A DNA stretch of 42,892 nucleotides from Chara braunii (lineage: Eukaryota; Streptophyta; Charophyceae; Charales; Characeae). Shown one piece after another: positions 23,101 through 32,335 of the stretch. The stretch is from positions 2,789,016-2,831,907 of the forward strand of contig BFEA01000142.1 of NCBI GenBank assembly GCA_003427395.1, given 5' to 3'. Numbering within the stretch: the first letter of the stretch is position 1; each line of letters begins with the position of its first letter. The notes beneath the pieces are model-generated. The model was not told the origin of the DNA and searched no databases. It saw only the letters and a list, made by a program, of their open reading frames with translations. The translations under genes and the position numbers were made by a program.

Positions 23101-26100
23101 CGTAAAACCACCACTCAAACCGAAGCTGAAGTTGTCGAACCAAAATCTGCATCTTCCCGTACCTGCAGTCTGCAGTGTACTTCGTTGCTCTCTTTGAGGG
23201 AGATACCGGCGTCAGCCTACCTCGAAACTGAGGTGCTGTACTCTGTCATTTGCTGGCATAAAAAAGAGAAGGCAAAACACAAGAAAAAATATGAACTCAA
23301 ACGAGATCGTTGATGTCTTGGAAGGCCCTTGCTGAGGGCATACTCACACTAGTGCTTTCCAGAATGTGTCTGACTACTATTACGGCCAAATCCTTTTTTT
23401 TTTTTTGGGTTCTTACTCGCATTAGTGCTTTCCAGAATGTGTCTGACTACTAGTACGGCCAATCCTTTTTTTGTTTAGTACGGCCAATCCTTTTTTTGTT
23501 TTTTGGTTCTTCTTCTTAGTGCCCTGCCAGGGAGGCAGGGCGTTTTCCACGTGCGTGGAAATGCCCTCTTTGTGGGCATACTCACACTGGTTCCTTCCTG
23601 AATGTATCTGACGGCTATTACAGCCAAATCTCTCTTGTTTTTTTCCTTCTTTTGTTTCTCTTCGAATGCCACGTTCTCTGGAAGGCCCTGGCTTAGGGAA
23701 TATCCACACAAGGACTTTTAGTATGTATCTGACCCCTATTGCATCCAAATCCTTTTTCTTTTTTCTCTTGTTTAGTTTCTGTTCCTGTCAACAAGGCAGG
23801 GTGTCTTCGGATATTCTGCTGTAAATTGTGTAACCCAGCCCAGTTTCTCTCCTTTTTTTTGTTTTTCCAATTCAGTGTTTGGGCCCACCTGCCTTTTCCC
23901 TCAGAACCTAAGCCTTGCCCGATCACTGTAGATTTCGCTCCGGGACTCGGTCCGAGAAAAATCTATACAGTGACAGGGCACTTGAAGTGGTGGTTTAATA
24001 GAAGTCGAAATGGAAGGGATCGAGTGGTTTCACTGTATAAGATAAAGCGGCCTCTTATACGGTATCGAAAGGCGAAACTTTCAAGGCTACTTTTGAAGCA
24101 AGAAGCAAATCTGTTGTTTTGGAATTACAACTCGTGAGTTCTCAAGAGGCTTTGTTGTCAGAGTTCTTGAAACAACATGAATTATGTAGTATTATTTTGG
24201 GTTCTTGTACGCAAATGATTGGAGAATCATGTAGTGATGACATGATTACATGCTGCGCACCAAATTACAAACAAATCGTGCAAGCAGTCTTATGTCAGCA
24301 AATGGAACAAAAGTTCAAAACACTGTTGACTTTTCAAGTCAATTCTCCCATTCATTTACAGGCCTTGCTAAAGGCTTGTTTTCATGAAACTACGTTCAGT
24401 CAATCTACGCAGAGTGAATCGGTCCCTTAGGAACCCCCCCCGAAAGGCGGCGTTGATGGGTACTAGAAAGTGATGAAATTTGAATTAAGCTAGCGCTAGT
24501 GAACAAAACAAAATTGGATGATTGGACAGGGCCTCAACTTCTGGGAAAGAACTTGTAGATTTAATTGTAGATTGAACCGTACCCCAAACCGACACAAGTG
24601 AACAAGTAGAGTATACTAAGGCGCTTGAGATCACCATGTTGAAGGAACTCGGCAAAATGACTCCGTAACTTCGGGAGAAGGTTTAATAGAAGTAGAAATG
24701 GAAGGGATCGAAATGGAAGGGATCAAGCGGTTTCATTAAGGCGCACGACGCTTGGGATCTTGCAAATTTGGATGCGTGTGGCTGCCGTATTTACAATGTA
24801 GGTGCGTTATCATGTTTTTTTGAAGGGATTGATGTGAATGGAACGTTATCATCTAAGACTGAGTGTAATTACGTTCTGTATTCTGTGCAGCGAATTGTGG
24901 ACTGGCTGGCGGACGATTTCAAGAGGCAGGAGGGCATTGACTTGCTGAAGGATAAACAGGCACTGCAGCGATTGACGGAGACAGCCGAGAAAGCGAAGAT
25001 GGAGCTATCTACCATCACCCAGACGAGCATCAGGTATGTGACTGAGATTGGCATGTGGCTGTAGAGCTTCAACTCTGTTGTTTACGTGCCATTGTGCCTC
25101 CGACTTGCGAAATAAGTCTATGCATAGAATGTGTGTCGTGGTGATCTAACATATATTCCGCATTTGACACGATTCGCTCTACGCTACATGTTCTGTTCCC
25201 AGTGTGAATTCCTGCAAACATTTTTTTTTTTTGTTCTTTTTTCTGGTGAGACATTTCTGACTTGTGTTCTTCTTCGTGTGTCTGCAGCCTGCCTTTCATT
25301 ACCGCAACAGCAGAAGGACCTAAACACATCGACACGACACTCACGAGAGCTAAGTTCGAGGAGCTCTGTTCAGACTTGCTGAGCAGGTGTGTGTCCACTG
25401 TGACCTGTTGGTGTGCATGAGATATCTTTCCTGATCCTGATGAGAATAATAGTCCTTCGTGATGATAATTATCACTATATTTCTTTCCTAAGTCCTTGAT
25501 GTTCCTGTTGTTGAAGGGTGACCCGGCTTATTGAGATGGGTTGTGGTTCAGAATGGCAAAGCTGTGTCGGCAACTGTGAAAGCCCTAATTTGTTATCTGA
25601 GTGGCATAGCTGTGGGAGTCTGTATGGCTGACAGTTCGCTGGGTGTTCGATCCATCTACTTTCCTCCGCCGCCGAATAGAATGTAAGCGCCGTAAGGTCG
25701 TTACAGCTGTATTAAGACTGAAGGACACCCCAAAAATACAGAGACTGTACGATGTATTCGGGGAAAGAAGGTAGTGCTCTGTTGCTCGTTTGCTGTTGAT
25801 TATGGAGAATCCAAACTGAGCACATTTATCGTCCATCTGGGATGGCATAGATATGGCAATATCTGCCTTCGATTAAGTTTGATAGTTTGCTGGGTGTGTG
25901 GGAGAGTTTTCTCTTTTCTGGTCTTGTAGATAGAGTTTGTGTTCGTTATGCCCGATCTGGAGTACGGCATGGGTCGTGCAGGATTGCAGATGGGTATCTG
26001 TTTGTTCGTGTGAGATTGCATATAATTAACTGCATGCGGGGATAGAGTTAACAAATGTGCTTGCACATGACAGCTTTCCTCGCTCTCTGCAAGCTGTATC

Positions 26101-28821
26101 TTGCATGGCTGCTAACTGTGTGTTGCATTTGGACGTAGTTTACATTGTGTGTATTTCGTCTTCAGGGTGGAAATCCCCTTCGGTATATTGGATGTGTCCG
26201 TCCTCGTTCTTTGCTGCATTGATGTGGCTGGTGGTATGTGGTGGTACCTCTGTGGGAGAGTGTTTTGATTGGTTTGGAAATTTGAGGGCTGGGTGGATGA
26301 TTTGTGAGTAAGGCCTCACTGACGTTCTGGGTGGCCTGGGGTGTGCGATAATATGGAAATGTTTTGTGATGTGTACAGTTTAATGTGATGCTTACTCTGT
26401 CCAGGACTGAGTGGAGTTGCTGTCGTAATTGGTTGCTTGATTATTGTGTGCAGGTGCCGAGTTCCCGTTGAGAATGCTTTGAAGGATGCCAAGCTCACAC
26501 TCGGCGACATCAATGAGGTTATTCTTGTTGGTGGCTCAACCAGAATTCCCGCAGTCGTCAATCTTGTCAAGCAGATGACCGGCAAGGAACCAAATATGTC
26601 TGTCAATCCGGATGAAGTCGTCGCTCTTGGTGCAGCTGTGCAGGTAATGATAAGAGTTCTGACAGATCTTGGGAACATCGGCTTCTTTGGGAAGGAACAA
26701 CGGCGTTTGTTTTGGGTCTTTTCATATGATGTGATGTGGATCCCGGTCTGAATACGTTTGGTCTTTAATGTCACGGTCAAACTTTTTGAATGTGTTTTGG
26801 GGCGTTTGACTGTGGAGTGAGTTCAGATCAGCACCTGCCTGGCGGTCATGCAGTGTTTGTGGCGGCTGTAGATGCGTTGTATCTGGCCTCTAGTGACATG
26901 GTTCAGGGGAAAGCCTCAGACAGTGGTGGTTTGGTCTTGTGTTCCGTAGCAGCTGGGAAGTTATTATGAATTTCTATGAATGCACACGGCATGGAGGCTT
27001 TTGAGGTGATTGCGAAATGTTCGAGGCTGTTTTTGTTAATGCCAATAAAATCCACCTGCTTGCAGTGTTGATTCTTATTTTGATTTCATTTTCACTGTTT
27101 GATTGTTGGTATTTATGTCTTCTTCGGTGTTTCATTGCTCTGAGGCATGCATGGTGATTGTTTATTGACGTTGGTGTTCCGTTGCGTTTGGGAATTGATT
27201 GCAGGCTGGAGTGCTTGCAGGTGATGCCAATATAATCCACCTGTTTGCAGTGTTGATTTTTATTTTGATTTCTTTTTCACTGTTTGATTGTTGGTATTTA
27301 TAGCTTCTTCAGTGTTCCGTTGCTCTGAGGCGTGCATGGTGATTGTTTATTGACGTTGGCGTTCTGATGTGTCTGGCACTCGATTGCAGGCTGGAGTGCT
27401 TGCAGGTGAAGTCAGTGACATTGTGCTCCTTGATGTCACTCCTTTGTCTCTGGGATTGGAGACGCTTGGTGGAGTGATGACGAAGATTATCCCAAGGAAT
27501 ACCACTCTTCCTACGTCCAAGTCGGAGGTCTTCTCAACTGCCGCCGATGGACAAACGAGTGTGGAGATCAATGTGTTCCAGGGTGAGCGCGAGTTCGTCC
27601 GGGACAACAAGCAGATTGGCAACTTCAGACTCGATGGAATTCCCCCTGCACCACGCGGTGTCCCACAGATTGAGGTCAAGTTCGACATCGATGCTAATGG
27701 TATCTTGTCGGTTACTGCGATTGACAAGGGCACAGGCAAGAAGCAGGATATCAAGATCACTGGTGCTAGCACGCTTCCCTCAGATGAGGTTTGTATTTCG
27801 CGACCTTGGTGATTGATGGATCATTCATGCATGCAGCGTTTTATGTTTTTGTCACGTATGTATGGTGTGCCGATTTGCTTTTATGTTTGCAGTAATGTCT
27901 TGGATCTTGTCTTGTAACTTGCTGATCTTAAACCACCAGTACACGGCCCCAGCCGTGCAGTCCGAAACTTGTTGCTACAAGAAAACGAGTCCGAAACGTT
28001 AAACGCTGCGCCCGCCGTTGATAAATTAGATCGGGAGTCCGAAACGTTAAACGCTGCGCCCGCCGTTGATAAATTAGATTGGTGGTGGCCGTTTTGTTTC
28101 ACGCCTCCAGAATTTGAGGTGTCAGGACGCCTCCAGAATTTGAGGTCTCAGGCCCGCAGCCCAGCTGCCTATGTACTGGTGCTTCAACCCTTTTTTAATG
28201 TTACACGGGCTTCTGATTGTTATCGGCATGTTTTTGGTCATACTTCTTTGTCATAATTTTGTCTCTCGCTTTTCTTGTCCTGCGTTTGTGTGAGTTTTAT
28301 CATCTGCAACGGTGTACTGGGCAGTGCTGCGAGTGCCGTACTCATAGCTATGAGTGGATGTTTTGCCACATGCGGTGTATGTCTGTTGACTGATGTCTGT
28401 TCAGGTGGAGAGAATGGTCAAGGAGGCAGAAAAATTCTCGAAGGAAGATCAGGAGAGGAGAGAAGCAGTGGATACAAAGAACCAGGCGGAGTCGATGATC
28501 TATCAGACAGAGAAGCAGTTGAAGGAGCTGGGTGACAAGATCCCTGCAGATGTTAAGACGAAGGTCGAGGACAAGTTGAAGGCTTTGCAGGATGCTGTTG
28601 CGGGTGGGTCGACACAAGCAATCAAGGACGCGCAGAGCGCTCTGCAAACAGAGGTCATGGCGATGGGGCAATCGGTCTACAGCCAAGCAGGTGCGGCAGG
28701 TGCTGGACCCACACCGGGTGCAGACAGCAGCTCAACAGGATCAGGGCCGTCTGGTGGACCCAGTGCAGGTGGTGCAGGAGGTGAAGATGTTATTGATGCG
28801 GACTTCACGGACAGCACCTAG
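16307..28821 (+). CDS. cpHsc70: plastid stromal Hsp70 (DnaK/cpHsc70), 7 exons, 738 aa
   Basis: ATP-driven chaperone of the chloroplast stroma, known in plants to fold proteins and to help pull preproteins through the TOC-TIC channel with DnaJ and GrpE partners. Exons: 16307-17195, 21590-21669, 24891-25033, 25288-25386, 26454-26643, 27390-27788, 28405-28821. All introns are GT-AG and join in frame (2217 bp). Residues 1 to about 95 form an S/A/R-rich transit peptide. The nucleotide-binding domain starts GIDLGTTNS (100-108); residues matching E. coli D8, K70, E171, D194 and T199 are D102, K164, E265, D287 and T292. [11 protein letters not shown] is at 426-436 and the interdomain linker [10 protein letters not shown] at 478-487. 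A beta-sandwich substrate domain and helical lid follow, and the end [10 protein letters not shown] is the plastid/cyanobacterial signature. Length fits the family (about 700-720 aa plus a longer transit peptide and a G/S-rich tail). At the exon 4/5 junction SRCRVPVEN replaces the more usual DR-x-x-TPVEN. Confidence 0.96.
17302..17423 (-). pseudogene. U6 snRNA processed pseudogene in Hsp70 intron 1
   Basis: On the minus strand the sequence starts with a GTCC-type U6 5' end, runs through TTAAAATTGGAACGACACAG, ATGGCCCCTACG and CATAAATCGAGAAATTGTCC, and ends in an A tract (13 T on plus, 17302-17314). The ACAGAGA box is broken by a two-base loss. The 9-bp sequence TGACCTGAC flanks both ends exactly (17293-17301 and 17424-17432). 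Full-length body, A-tail and target-site duplication indicate LINE-type retroposition. It is not a working U6 gene. Confidence 0.9.
17925..18029. mobile_element. 105-bp foldback MITE, copy 2 (Hsp70 intron 1)
   Basis: Arms CCTTCTTCCCCCGAAT and ATTCGGGGGAAGAAGG with inner GGTCATTATAGC / GCTATAATGACC; flanked by TA (17923-17924 and 18030-18031). The complementarity runs on outward as TAC/GTA, so the exact end could be 3 bp further out. Confidence 0.88.
18132..18174. repeat. inverted repeat / hairpin in intron 1
   Basis: TTCCTAAAGTCGTG pairs with CACGATTTTAGGAA (one G-T) around a 15-base loop. It may be a small foldback element or a fragment of one. Confidence 0.6.
18731..18835. mobile_element. 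105-bp foldback MITE, copy 3 (Hsp70 intron 1)
   Basis: Arms CAGTCTTCCCCCGAAT / ATTTGGGGGAAGACTG, inner ACGTACGGTCATTATAG / CTATAATGACCGTACGT, TA on both sides (18729-18730 and 18836-18837). Confidence 0.88.
18971..19077. mobile_element. 107-bp foldback MITE, copy 4 (Hsp70 intron 1)
   Basis: Arms CCGTCTTCACCCGAAT / ATTTGGGTGAAGACGG, inner CGCCCGGTCATTAT / ATAATGACCGGGCG. It is flanked by TG rather than TA (18969-18970 and 19078-19079), so either both flanks mutated alike or the target differed. Confidence 0.85.
20105..20335. repeat. GC-rich minisatellite in intron 1 (4 units, 54-58 bp)
   Basis: GCGAGCTGGCCATTC recurs with GGCCATT at 20124, 20178, 20236 and 20290. It keeps several frames open and gives a false 224-codon open frame. 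I see no evidence that it is coding. Confidence 0.85.
20884..20993. mobile_element. degenerate foldback MITE, copy 5 (intron 1)
   Basis: Left arm TTCTCCCCCGAACGCAACG with ACCCTCATTATG; right arm GAGGGTGCGTTGTAT ending GACGACGG. TA occurs at both ends (20882-20883 and 20994-20995). It shares the ACCCT/AGGGT inner variant with the copy at 29576. Confidence 0.65.
21166..21272. mobile_element. rearranged foldback MITE, copy 6 (intron 1)
   Basis: The left arm CCTTCTTCCTCCGAATACAA occurs twice in the same orientation (21166 and near 21216), and the right end is TTCCGGTGAAGACG followed by TA. It looks like one insertion into another, or a deletion product. Confidence 0.55.
21490..21533. repeat. (AAT)n microsatellite
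   Basis: Imperfect AAT/ATT run 56 bases upstream of the exon 2 acceptor. Confidence 0.9.
21590..21669 (+). CDS. cpHsc70: cpHsp70 exon 2 (80 bp)
   Basis: Completes V297 and runs to K323: [20 protein letters not shown], then GDDFDK. This conserved ATPase segment follows [10 protein letters not shown] without loss. The donor is AAG|GTAGGC. Confidence 0.95.
21818..21852 (+). other. G-rich tract in intron 2, possible G-quadruplex
   Basis: Runs of 5, 6, 3, 5 and 6 G with short spacers, about 150 bases after the exon 2 donor and on the sense (RNA) strand. Confidence 0.5.
21900..22144 (+). pseudogene. two tandem U6 snRNA-derived copies in Hsp70 intron 2
   Basis: Copy a (21900-21990) begins GTCCTTCGGGACA and keeps TTTTGCGCAAGGAC and CACAAATCGAGAAAT, but its middle is strongly changed. 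Copy b (22021-22120) has CTTCGGGACATGAAATTGG, AACGATACAAAGAAG, GGCCCCTGCGCAAGGATGAC and CGCATAAATCGAGGAATGG, followed by an A-rich tail to 22144. ACAGAGA is ACAAAGA in copy b and unrecognisable in copy a. AGTAC occurs on both sides of copy b (near 22018 and 22145), a possible short target duplication. Both are non-functional. Confidence 0.82.
23330..23800. repeat. degenerate repeats in intron 2
   Basis: GGGCATACTCACACTAGTGC, followed by TTCCAGAATGTGTCTGAC and TACGGCCAAATCC plus a T-run, recurs in whole or part about four times (near 23336, 23410, 23574 and 23698) at irregular spacing. Confidence 0.65.
24891..25033 (+). CDS. cpHsc70: cpHsp70 exon 3 (143 bp)
   Basis: Residues 324-370 ([20 protein letters not shown] to TITQTSI) and two bases of S371. 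The donor is CAG|GTATGTG. Intron 3 (25034-25287) is only 254 bp. Confidence 0.95.
25288..25386 (+). CDS. cpHsc70: cpHsp70 exon 4 (99 bp)
   Basis: Completes S371 and encodes [20 protein letters not shown] through CSDLLS (372-403) plus two bases of R404. Intron 4 (25387-26453, 1067 bp) follows and contains MITE copy 7. Confidence 0.93.
25659..25771. mobile_element. degenerate foldback MITE, copy 7 (Hsp70 intron 4)
   Basis: The left arm CTTTCCTCCGCCGCCGAATA pairs with the right TATTCGGGGAAAGAAGG. TA is present on both sides (25657-25658 and 25772-25773). Inner arms are eroded. Confidence 0.7.
26454..26643 (+). CDS. cpHsc70: cpHsp70 exon 5 (190 bp)
   Basis: Completes R404 and encodes 405-467: [27 protein letters not shown] (426-438), TGKEP and [13 protein letters not shown]. 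The acceptor is GTGTGCAG and the donor CAG|GTAATG. The CRV in place of a more typical residue set sits exactly at the splice junction. No better junction is visible. Confidence 0.93.
26644..27389 (+). other. Hsp70 intron 5 (746 bp) with duplicated 3' end
   Basis: A 185-bp tandem duplication (copy 1: 27041-27225; copy 2: 27226-27410) spans the last part of the intron and the first 21 bases of exon 6. Copy 1 therefore contains an extra acceptor GATTGCAG (ending 27204) followed by the exon-6-like bases GCTGGAGTGCTTGCAGGTGA. Confidence 0.92.
27390..27788 (+). CDS. cpHsc70: cpHsp70 exon 6 (399 bp)
   Basis: Residues 468-600: the end of the ATPase domain, the linker [10 protein letters not shown], and most of the substrate-binding beta-sandwich ([49 protein letters not shown]). 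Phase 0 at both ends. The donor is GAG|GTTTGT. Confidence 0.96.
27987..28152. repeat. two short tandem duplications in intron 6
   Basis: A 48-bp unit (GAGTCCGAAACGTTAAACGC and on) is repeated exactly at 27987 and 28035. A 26-bp unit (ACGCCTCCAGAATTTGAGGT and on) is repeated at 28101 and 28127. Both are recent-looking. Intron 6 (27789-28404) is otherwise featureless apart from the inverted GTACACGGCCCC repeat at its start. Confidence 0.92.
28405..28821 (+). CDS. cpHsc70: cpHsp70 exon 7: helical lid and C-terminus
   Basis: Residues 601-738. The alpha-helical lid [20 protein letters not shown] to [11 protein letters not shown] is followed by a G/S/P/A-rich linker and the conserved end [14 protein letters not shown] at 28819-28821. 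The acceptor is CTGTTCAG. Confidence 0.96.
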   Translation: MERMVKEAEKFSKEDQERREAVDTKNQAESMIYQTEKQLKELGDKIPADVKTKVEDKLKALQDAVAGGSTQAIKDAQSALQTEVMAMGQSVYSQAGAAGAGPTPGADSSSTGSGPSGGPSAGGAGGEDVIDADFTDST

Positions 28822-29575
28822 GTGTAGTAGCACCATATACTGTAGGACCTTGTAGGGAAAGTGAGAGGAGAGTCTTTGTTCTGTTTTTCTTTTGTCCTTT
28901 TTTTTTTTTTCCCCTTTCCCGGATCGCTTTTCCACCTTGTATGTTGGTAGGCAATGTGGAGCCATGTGTGAGAGTGCGCTGAGGGTTTGTGCGCTGAGAC
29001 TTCCCCTTTGTGGGGGAAAGGTATGCCCCATTTGCATTGCGGGGTCGACTTCTGCTCCGATGTTCCTTGACTTGGGGTCGCAGTTTCCTTCTTTTTGAAA
29101 TTCCTTGTGTACCGATTTCTCCCGTTTTCTGTGACCATATGGTCTGTTAGTTACAATTTGCTTCACAATCGCATGTTGTAATATCAAAATCTATGGAGCT
29201 CTTTTGTAAAATACACAAGTTGGTGTGTATTGTGTCTCTGTCCTCTCATGTATTGTTTGCTTGCTGAGTCGTGGCTCTTGGTTCCTCGATGAAAGGGCTT
29301 CACAATTATGTGCCTTACCACACTACTTGCAAAATGCACAAAAGCATCAACATATGGCATGCATCTTCTAGCGGGAGAGGCATTCTCATTTTGCACATTG
29401 TAAGTGGTGGACTGAGGCCTTATGAAATATATTTGGAATGGATGCTTCATTGACGGCGTTTGACACGAGTCAAACAGGTGCAGATCGGAATCTCGATGTT
29501 TCATTTGCCATCACGTGGAGCAGATTGAATGTGGATGTGGCATGAGGGGTGCAGTATTCAGACTACCGTCTTCCC
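28822..29575 (+). other. 3' UTR / downstream flank of cpHsp70
   Basis: There is a T-run at about 28899-28910. The GTTGTAATATC stretch near 29175 could lie close to the poly(A) site, but I see no canonical AATAAA. No gene is recognised. Confidence 0.4.
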
Positions 29576-29670
29576 CCGAACATAACGCACCCTGAACAGC
29601 AAGGTATACGAGGGATGTTTCCGGCCAGATAAAGTCAGAATGAGGGTGCGTTGTGTTCGGGGGAAGACGG
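29576..29670. mobile_element. 95-bp foldback MITE, copy 8
   Basis: Arms CCGTCTTCCCCCGAACATAA / TGTTCGGGGGAAGACGG, inner CGCACCCT / AGGGTGCG, TA on both sides (29574-29575 and 29671-29672). It has the ACCCT variant and a shorter centre. It lies about 750 bp downstream of the Hsp70 stop codon. Confidence 0.87.
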
Positions 29671-30202
29671 TAGAACTTTTTAGATCTGTTGAATGTAACG
29701 ACTGCCTAAAAATACACCCAGAGTAGTCGCAGCTGGAGCTGTGTTTATTCTTGAGAGAGCCTCTACGTGCCTTGTGAACCAGGGTGGTATATGGTGGTGG
29801 AGACTGCTGCGCTGAAGCATAGCTGAACCCTTCTGCATCAAGTAGAAGGTGCCGGATGCCCTGATACTGTTTTTTCTATTCGGGACGGATTTGAGATGTG
29901 GTAGATTATGTCACTTGCGATGTTGTTTGTGGTTGTGGGTAAGGACAGTTGGTGGACGTATTGGGAAAGCGCGACGATCCGAAACTTGCGTTCTGCTGTG
30001 CTCCTGTCAGTTAGTAGGAGAGGTACATGGGGCGAGGGCGAGGGAGAGCAAGGAATGTAGGGGGAGTGGAAAATGAAGAAAACGAGTATTTTAGAGAACT
30101 CTGGAGCGAGGCTTTGCTTGCTTGCTTGCTGCTCTGTGATGATGGCGGCTTCATGCATGATGAATGTGAGCACACGGAGGCAGCCACTGCCAGCCAGAAT
30201 CT

Positions 30203-30324
30203 TTTTTTTTATTATTTTTTTTAAATAGACGTGGACCATTTTTTGGTTGTAGGTATCCTTGCTCAGGGGCGTGAGTCTTCTCTGTATTGTTCCAATTTTA
30301 ACGAATGTCCCGAAAGACGACTTT
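30203..30324 (-). pseudogene. U6 snRNA processed pseudogene with 12-bp target duplication
   Basis: On the minus strand: a 5' hairpin like U6 (CTTTCGGGACATTCG), TTAAAATTGGAACAATACAG, an intact ACAGAGA box, then an altered GCCCCTGAGCAAGGAT region and ATGGTCC, ending in an A-rich tail. CAGCCAGAATCT flanks it exactly (30191-30202 and 30325-30336). No upstream U6 promoter accompanies it. It is a LINE-mobilised copy. Confidence 0.9.
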
Positions 30325-30339
30325 CAGCCAGAATCTATT

Positions 30340-32126
30340 GTTATGAACTTGGTTGTCTGACGATTTTCACCGCCACTCACACACAGACAATCTCATACCC
30401 GCCCATACATGCATAAGACGATGGGGAGAGGAGAGTCCAAACTGCACGCAGATCAAAGTAAGCAGCGAAACACAACCATGGGCAGATGGGGGGAGAAGCA
30501 TAGTATTTCTCACTCTCTGACAATACTCCCAACAACCAATCACAAGAAGACACCTGCGAGGATAACAATTAGGATTTACACTGATGATGAGCCAACTCAA
30601 ACCAGTTATCGTTTCAGAGTTCATTTCAGTATCTCGCCACCCTCAGAACTCCACACTCCACTCTCTACCCTACACCCAGTTAGTAGCGCAACACTGAGAA
30701 GGCCTCACAGAGGCCTGCGCCAGCCGCCCAGATGAAGAACAGGTCCGGGGATGAAGTCTTCAGTGCCGATGAACAACGCTAACGAGGAAACATGCAGCTA
30801 TGGCTGCTGCACCACTGACACGGCGCGAGGAAACAGGCAGCTATGGCTGCCGCACCACTGACACAGCCCTAATATCTCCAGATGCGAGATGGGCGACAGT
30901 GGTCCATCCCCATAAGTACCCAGTGAAGAGCCTCGGTCTAGCCCAGGCAGACGCAGATACCCCCAGGGGTAGATGTGCTGTGGATGCCCAAGTTATGGCA
31001 ACCTGCAGAAGTCTGGCTATGGCTGCTGTCCACGGCGAGGGTCTCAGGATGCTGCCTGTAGACAATCACCACCACCAACTTGCTTGGCTTGCAACGCTGC
31101 CGCCTCAAAATGAAAAGCCAAAAGTCCCTAAACTACAGGCTCGGTCCTATTAATAGACTATCCTACTCTAGACCTAGACCTGCTGGACCGGTACCGCATC
31201 ACTTTGACCTGCCCGGCTTGGCCTGGGCCCTACCAGGCTATACGGTGTCTAGACCGTCTCTACAGCCCAAGGCCCAGATGGGCCTGCTGTCCTAGTGATA
31301 GCCCTTGTTAAGGCCTGTAACGGCCAAGGGTAACTCGGGCCTGCAATTTTCGTGTAAATTGCAGATATGTCCCTCACGAATTTCCCTCAGGACTGGACCG
31401 GTGGTTAGTCCCTGACACAAACAAAATTACGAATCTGACCCTAAGACACGACTATACAACCTCGCCGTCAGATCTCGGCAGCAGAAAGCAGAAAGTCGTT
31501 GCACTATTCCACAGGAATGTCTTTATTTCTGACGAGAATTCATTGATGCTTTTACTATCCATCCTCGACTGCTCCTAAAAGCTTTGCTCCACTATCCACC
31601 AAATGTGGAAAATGAGAATGAGTCTTGCCCTAGAACCCGGACAAATACACCGTCATATTTTGTCTTTTGTGCATGTGGATAGTAGTGGAGTGAGGCCCTA
31701 AGCCTACACAGGGTTCCCCTGCAAGCATTGCTACCTCTCGGTATCAAGGGATGCATGTGCCATAGGTGTGCCACGTGCCCTAATCGCCGGTGATCAATGA
31801 GTACCCTGTGATTAAGGCAGGTTAATGCGTCGACCAAGCATTTTCCCATAAGCTGCTCCTCCCGTGTACAAATCTCGCCCTAATTCCAATTCCATTTCAT
31901 GAATGTTTATCCTTTCTGGTATTTCTACCTGGCGTCCGGCCTGCAATAGTCGTGTGATCAAAGTACACTCTAACTCAACGCAGTCTTAATACAGGTCGTC
32001 AGATAGGCAAGTAGCTAAGGCAATTTAGTAATCTGTACTTTCTTATTTTCTGTACTTAGAGGTACTCTGAGGTGTGGTCAGCAGCTGTCTACCATTACAA
32101 CTATATGTCTGAGGAAACAAACAGCC
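30340..32126. other. intergenic, no gene recognised
   Basis: Contains a 43-bp tandem duplication (GAGGAAACATGCAGCTATGG and on, 30784 and 30827) and a GC-rich tract (30880-31330). About 31698-31740 is similar to 7955-7995. No coding domain was found on either strand. Confidence 0.4.
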
Positions 32127-32335
32127 AACATTGTTCAGGGACGCTGGACTCGCTTTCCAGCAGGTGTTGCTTCCCACCAATAGATGGAGTGAAATAGCAT
32201 AACTGATGCCTTCATACATAGATAGACCTCAGAGAGCCTTTCCCGAACCGTATGTGCAAGTTTCCTCGAGCCTGCCCGGGACTGCTAGAGGTGTCTACTC
32301 TTACTAGCACCCTCAAAAAAAAAAAAAAAACTAAT
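32127..32335 (+). repeat. SINE-like repeat, copy 2 (CAATAGATGGAG family)
   Basis: Same order of blocks as 453-600: ATTGTTCAGGGACGCTGGAC, CACCAATAGATGGAG, then TACTCTTACTAGCACCCTC directly followed by an A17 tract (32314-32330). The insert between the blocks is longer here. Confidence 0.5.

Larger units (their letters stand above)
21670..24890 (+). other. Hsp70 intron 2 (3221 bp)
   Basis: GTAGGC...GTGCAG. It contains the G-rich tract, two U6-derived copies, a short GGGTTATACAG repeat (about 22460-22495) and the repeats at 23330-23800. Related copies of GGTTTAATAGAAGT...ATGGAAGGGATC lie at about 23990 and 24682. The phrase GGGGCCGTGTACTTGTGGTT (22682-22701) recurs inverted in intron 6 (near 27930). 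No further exon was found. Confidence 0.88.

Noticed and set aside
24119-24430. 103-codon open frame in intron 2 as an extra exon
   Set aside because: It matches no part of Hsp70. Exons 2 and 3 join in frame to give an uninterrupted conserved sequence without it.
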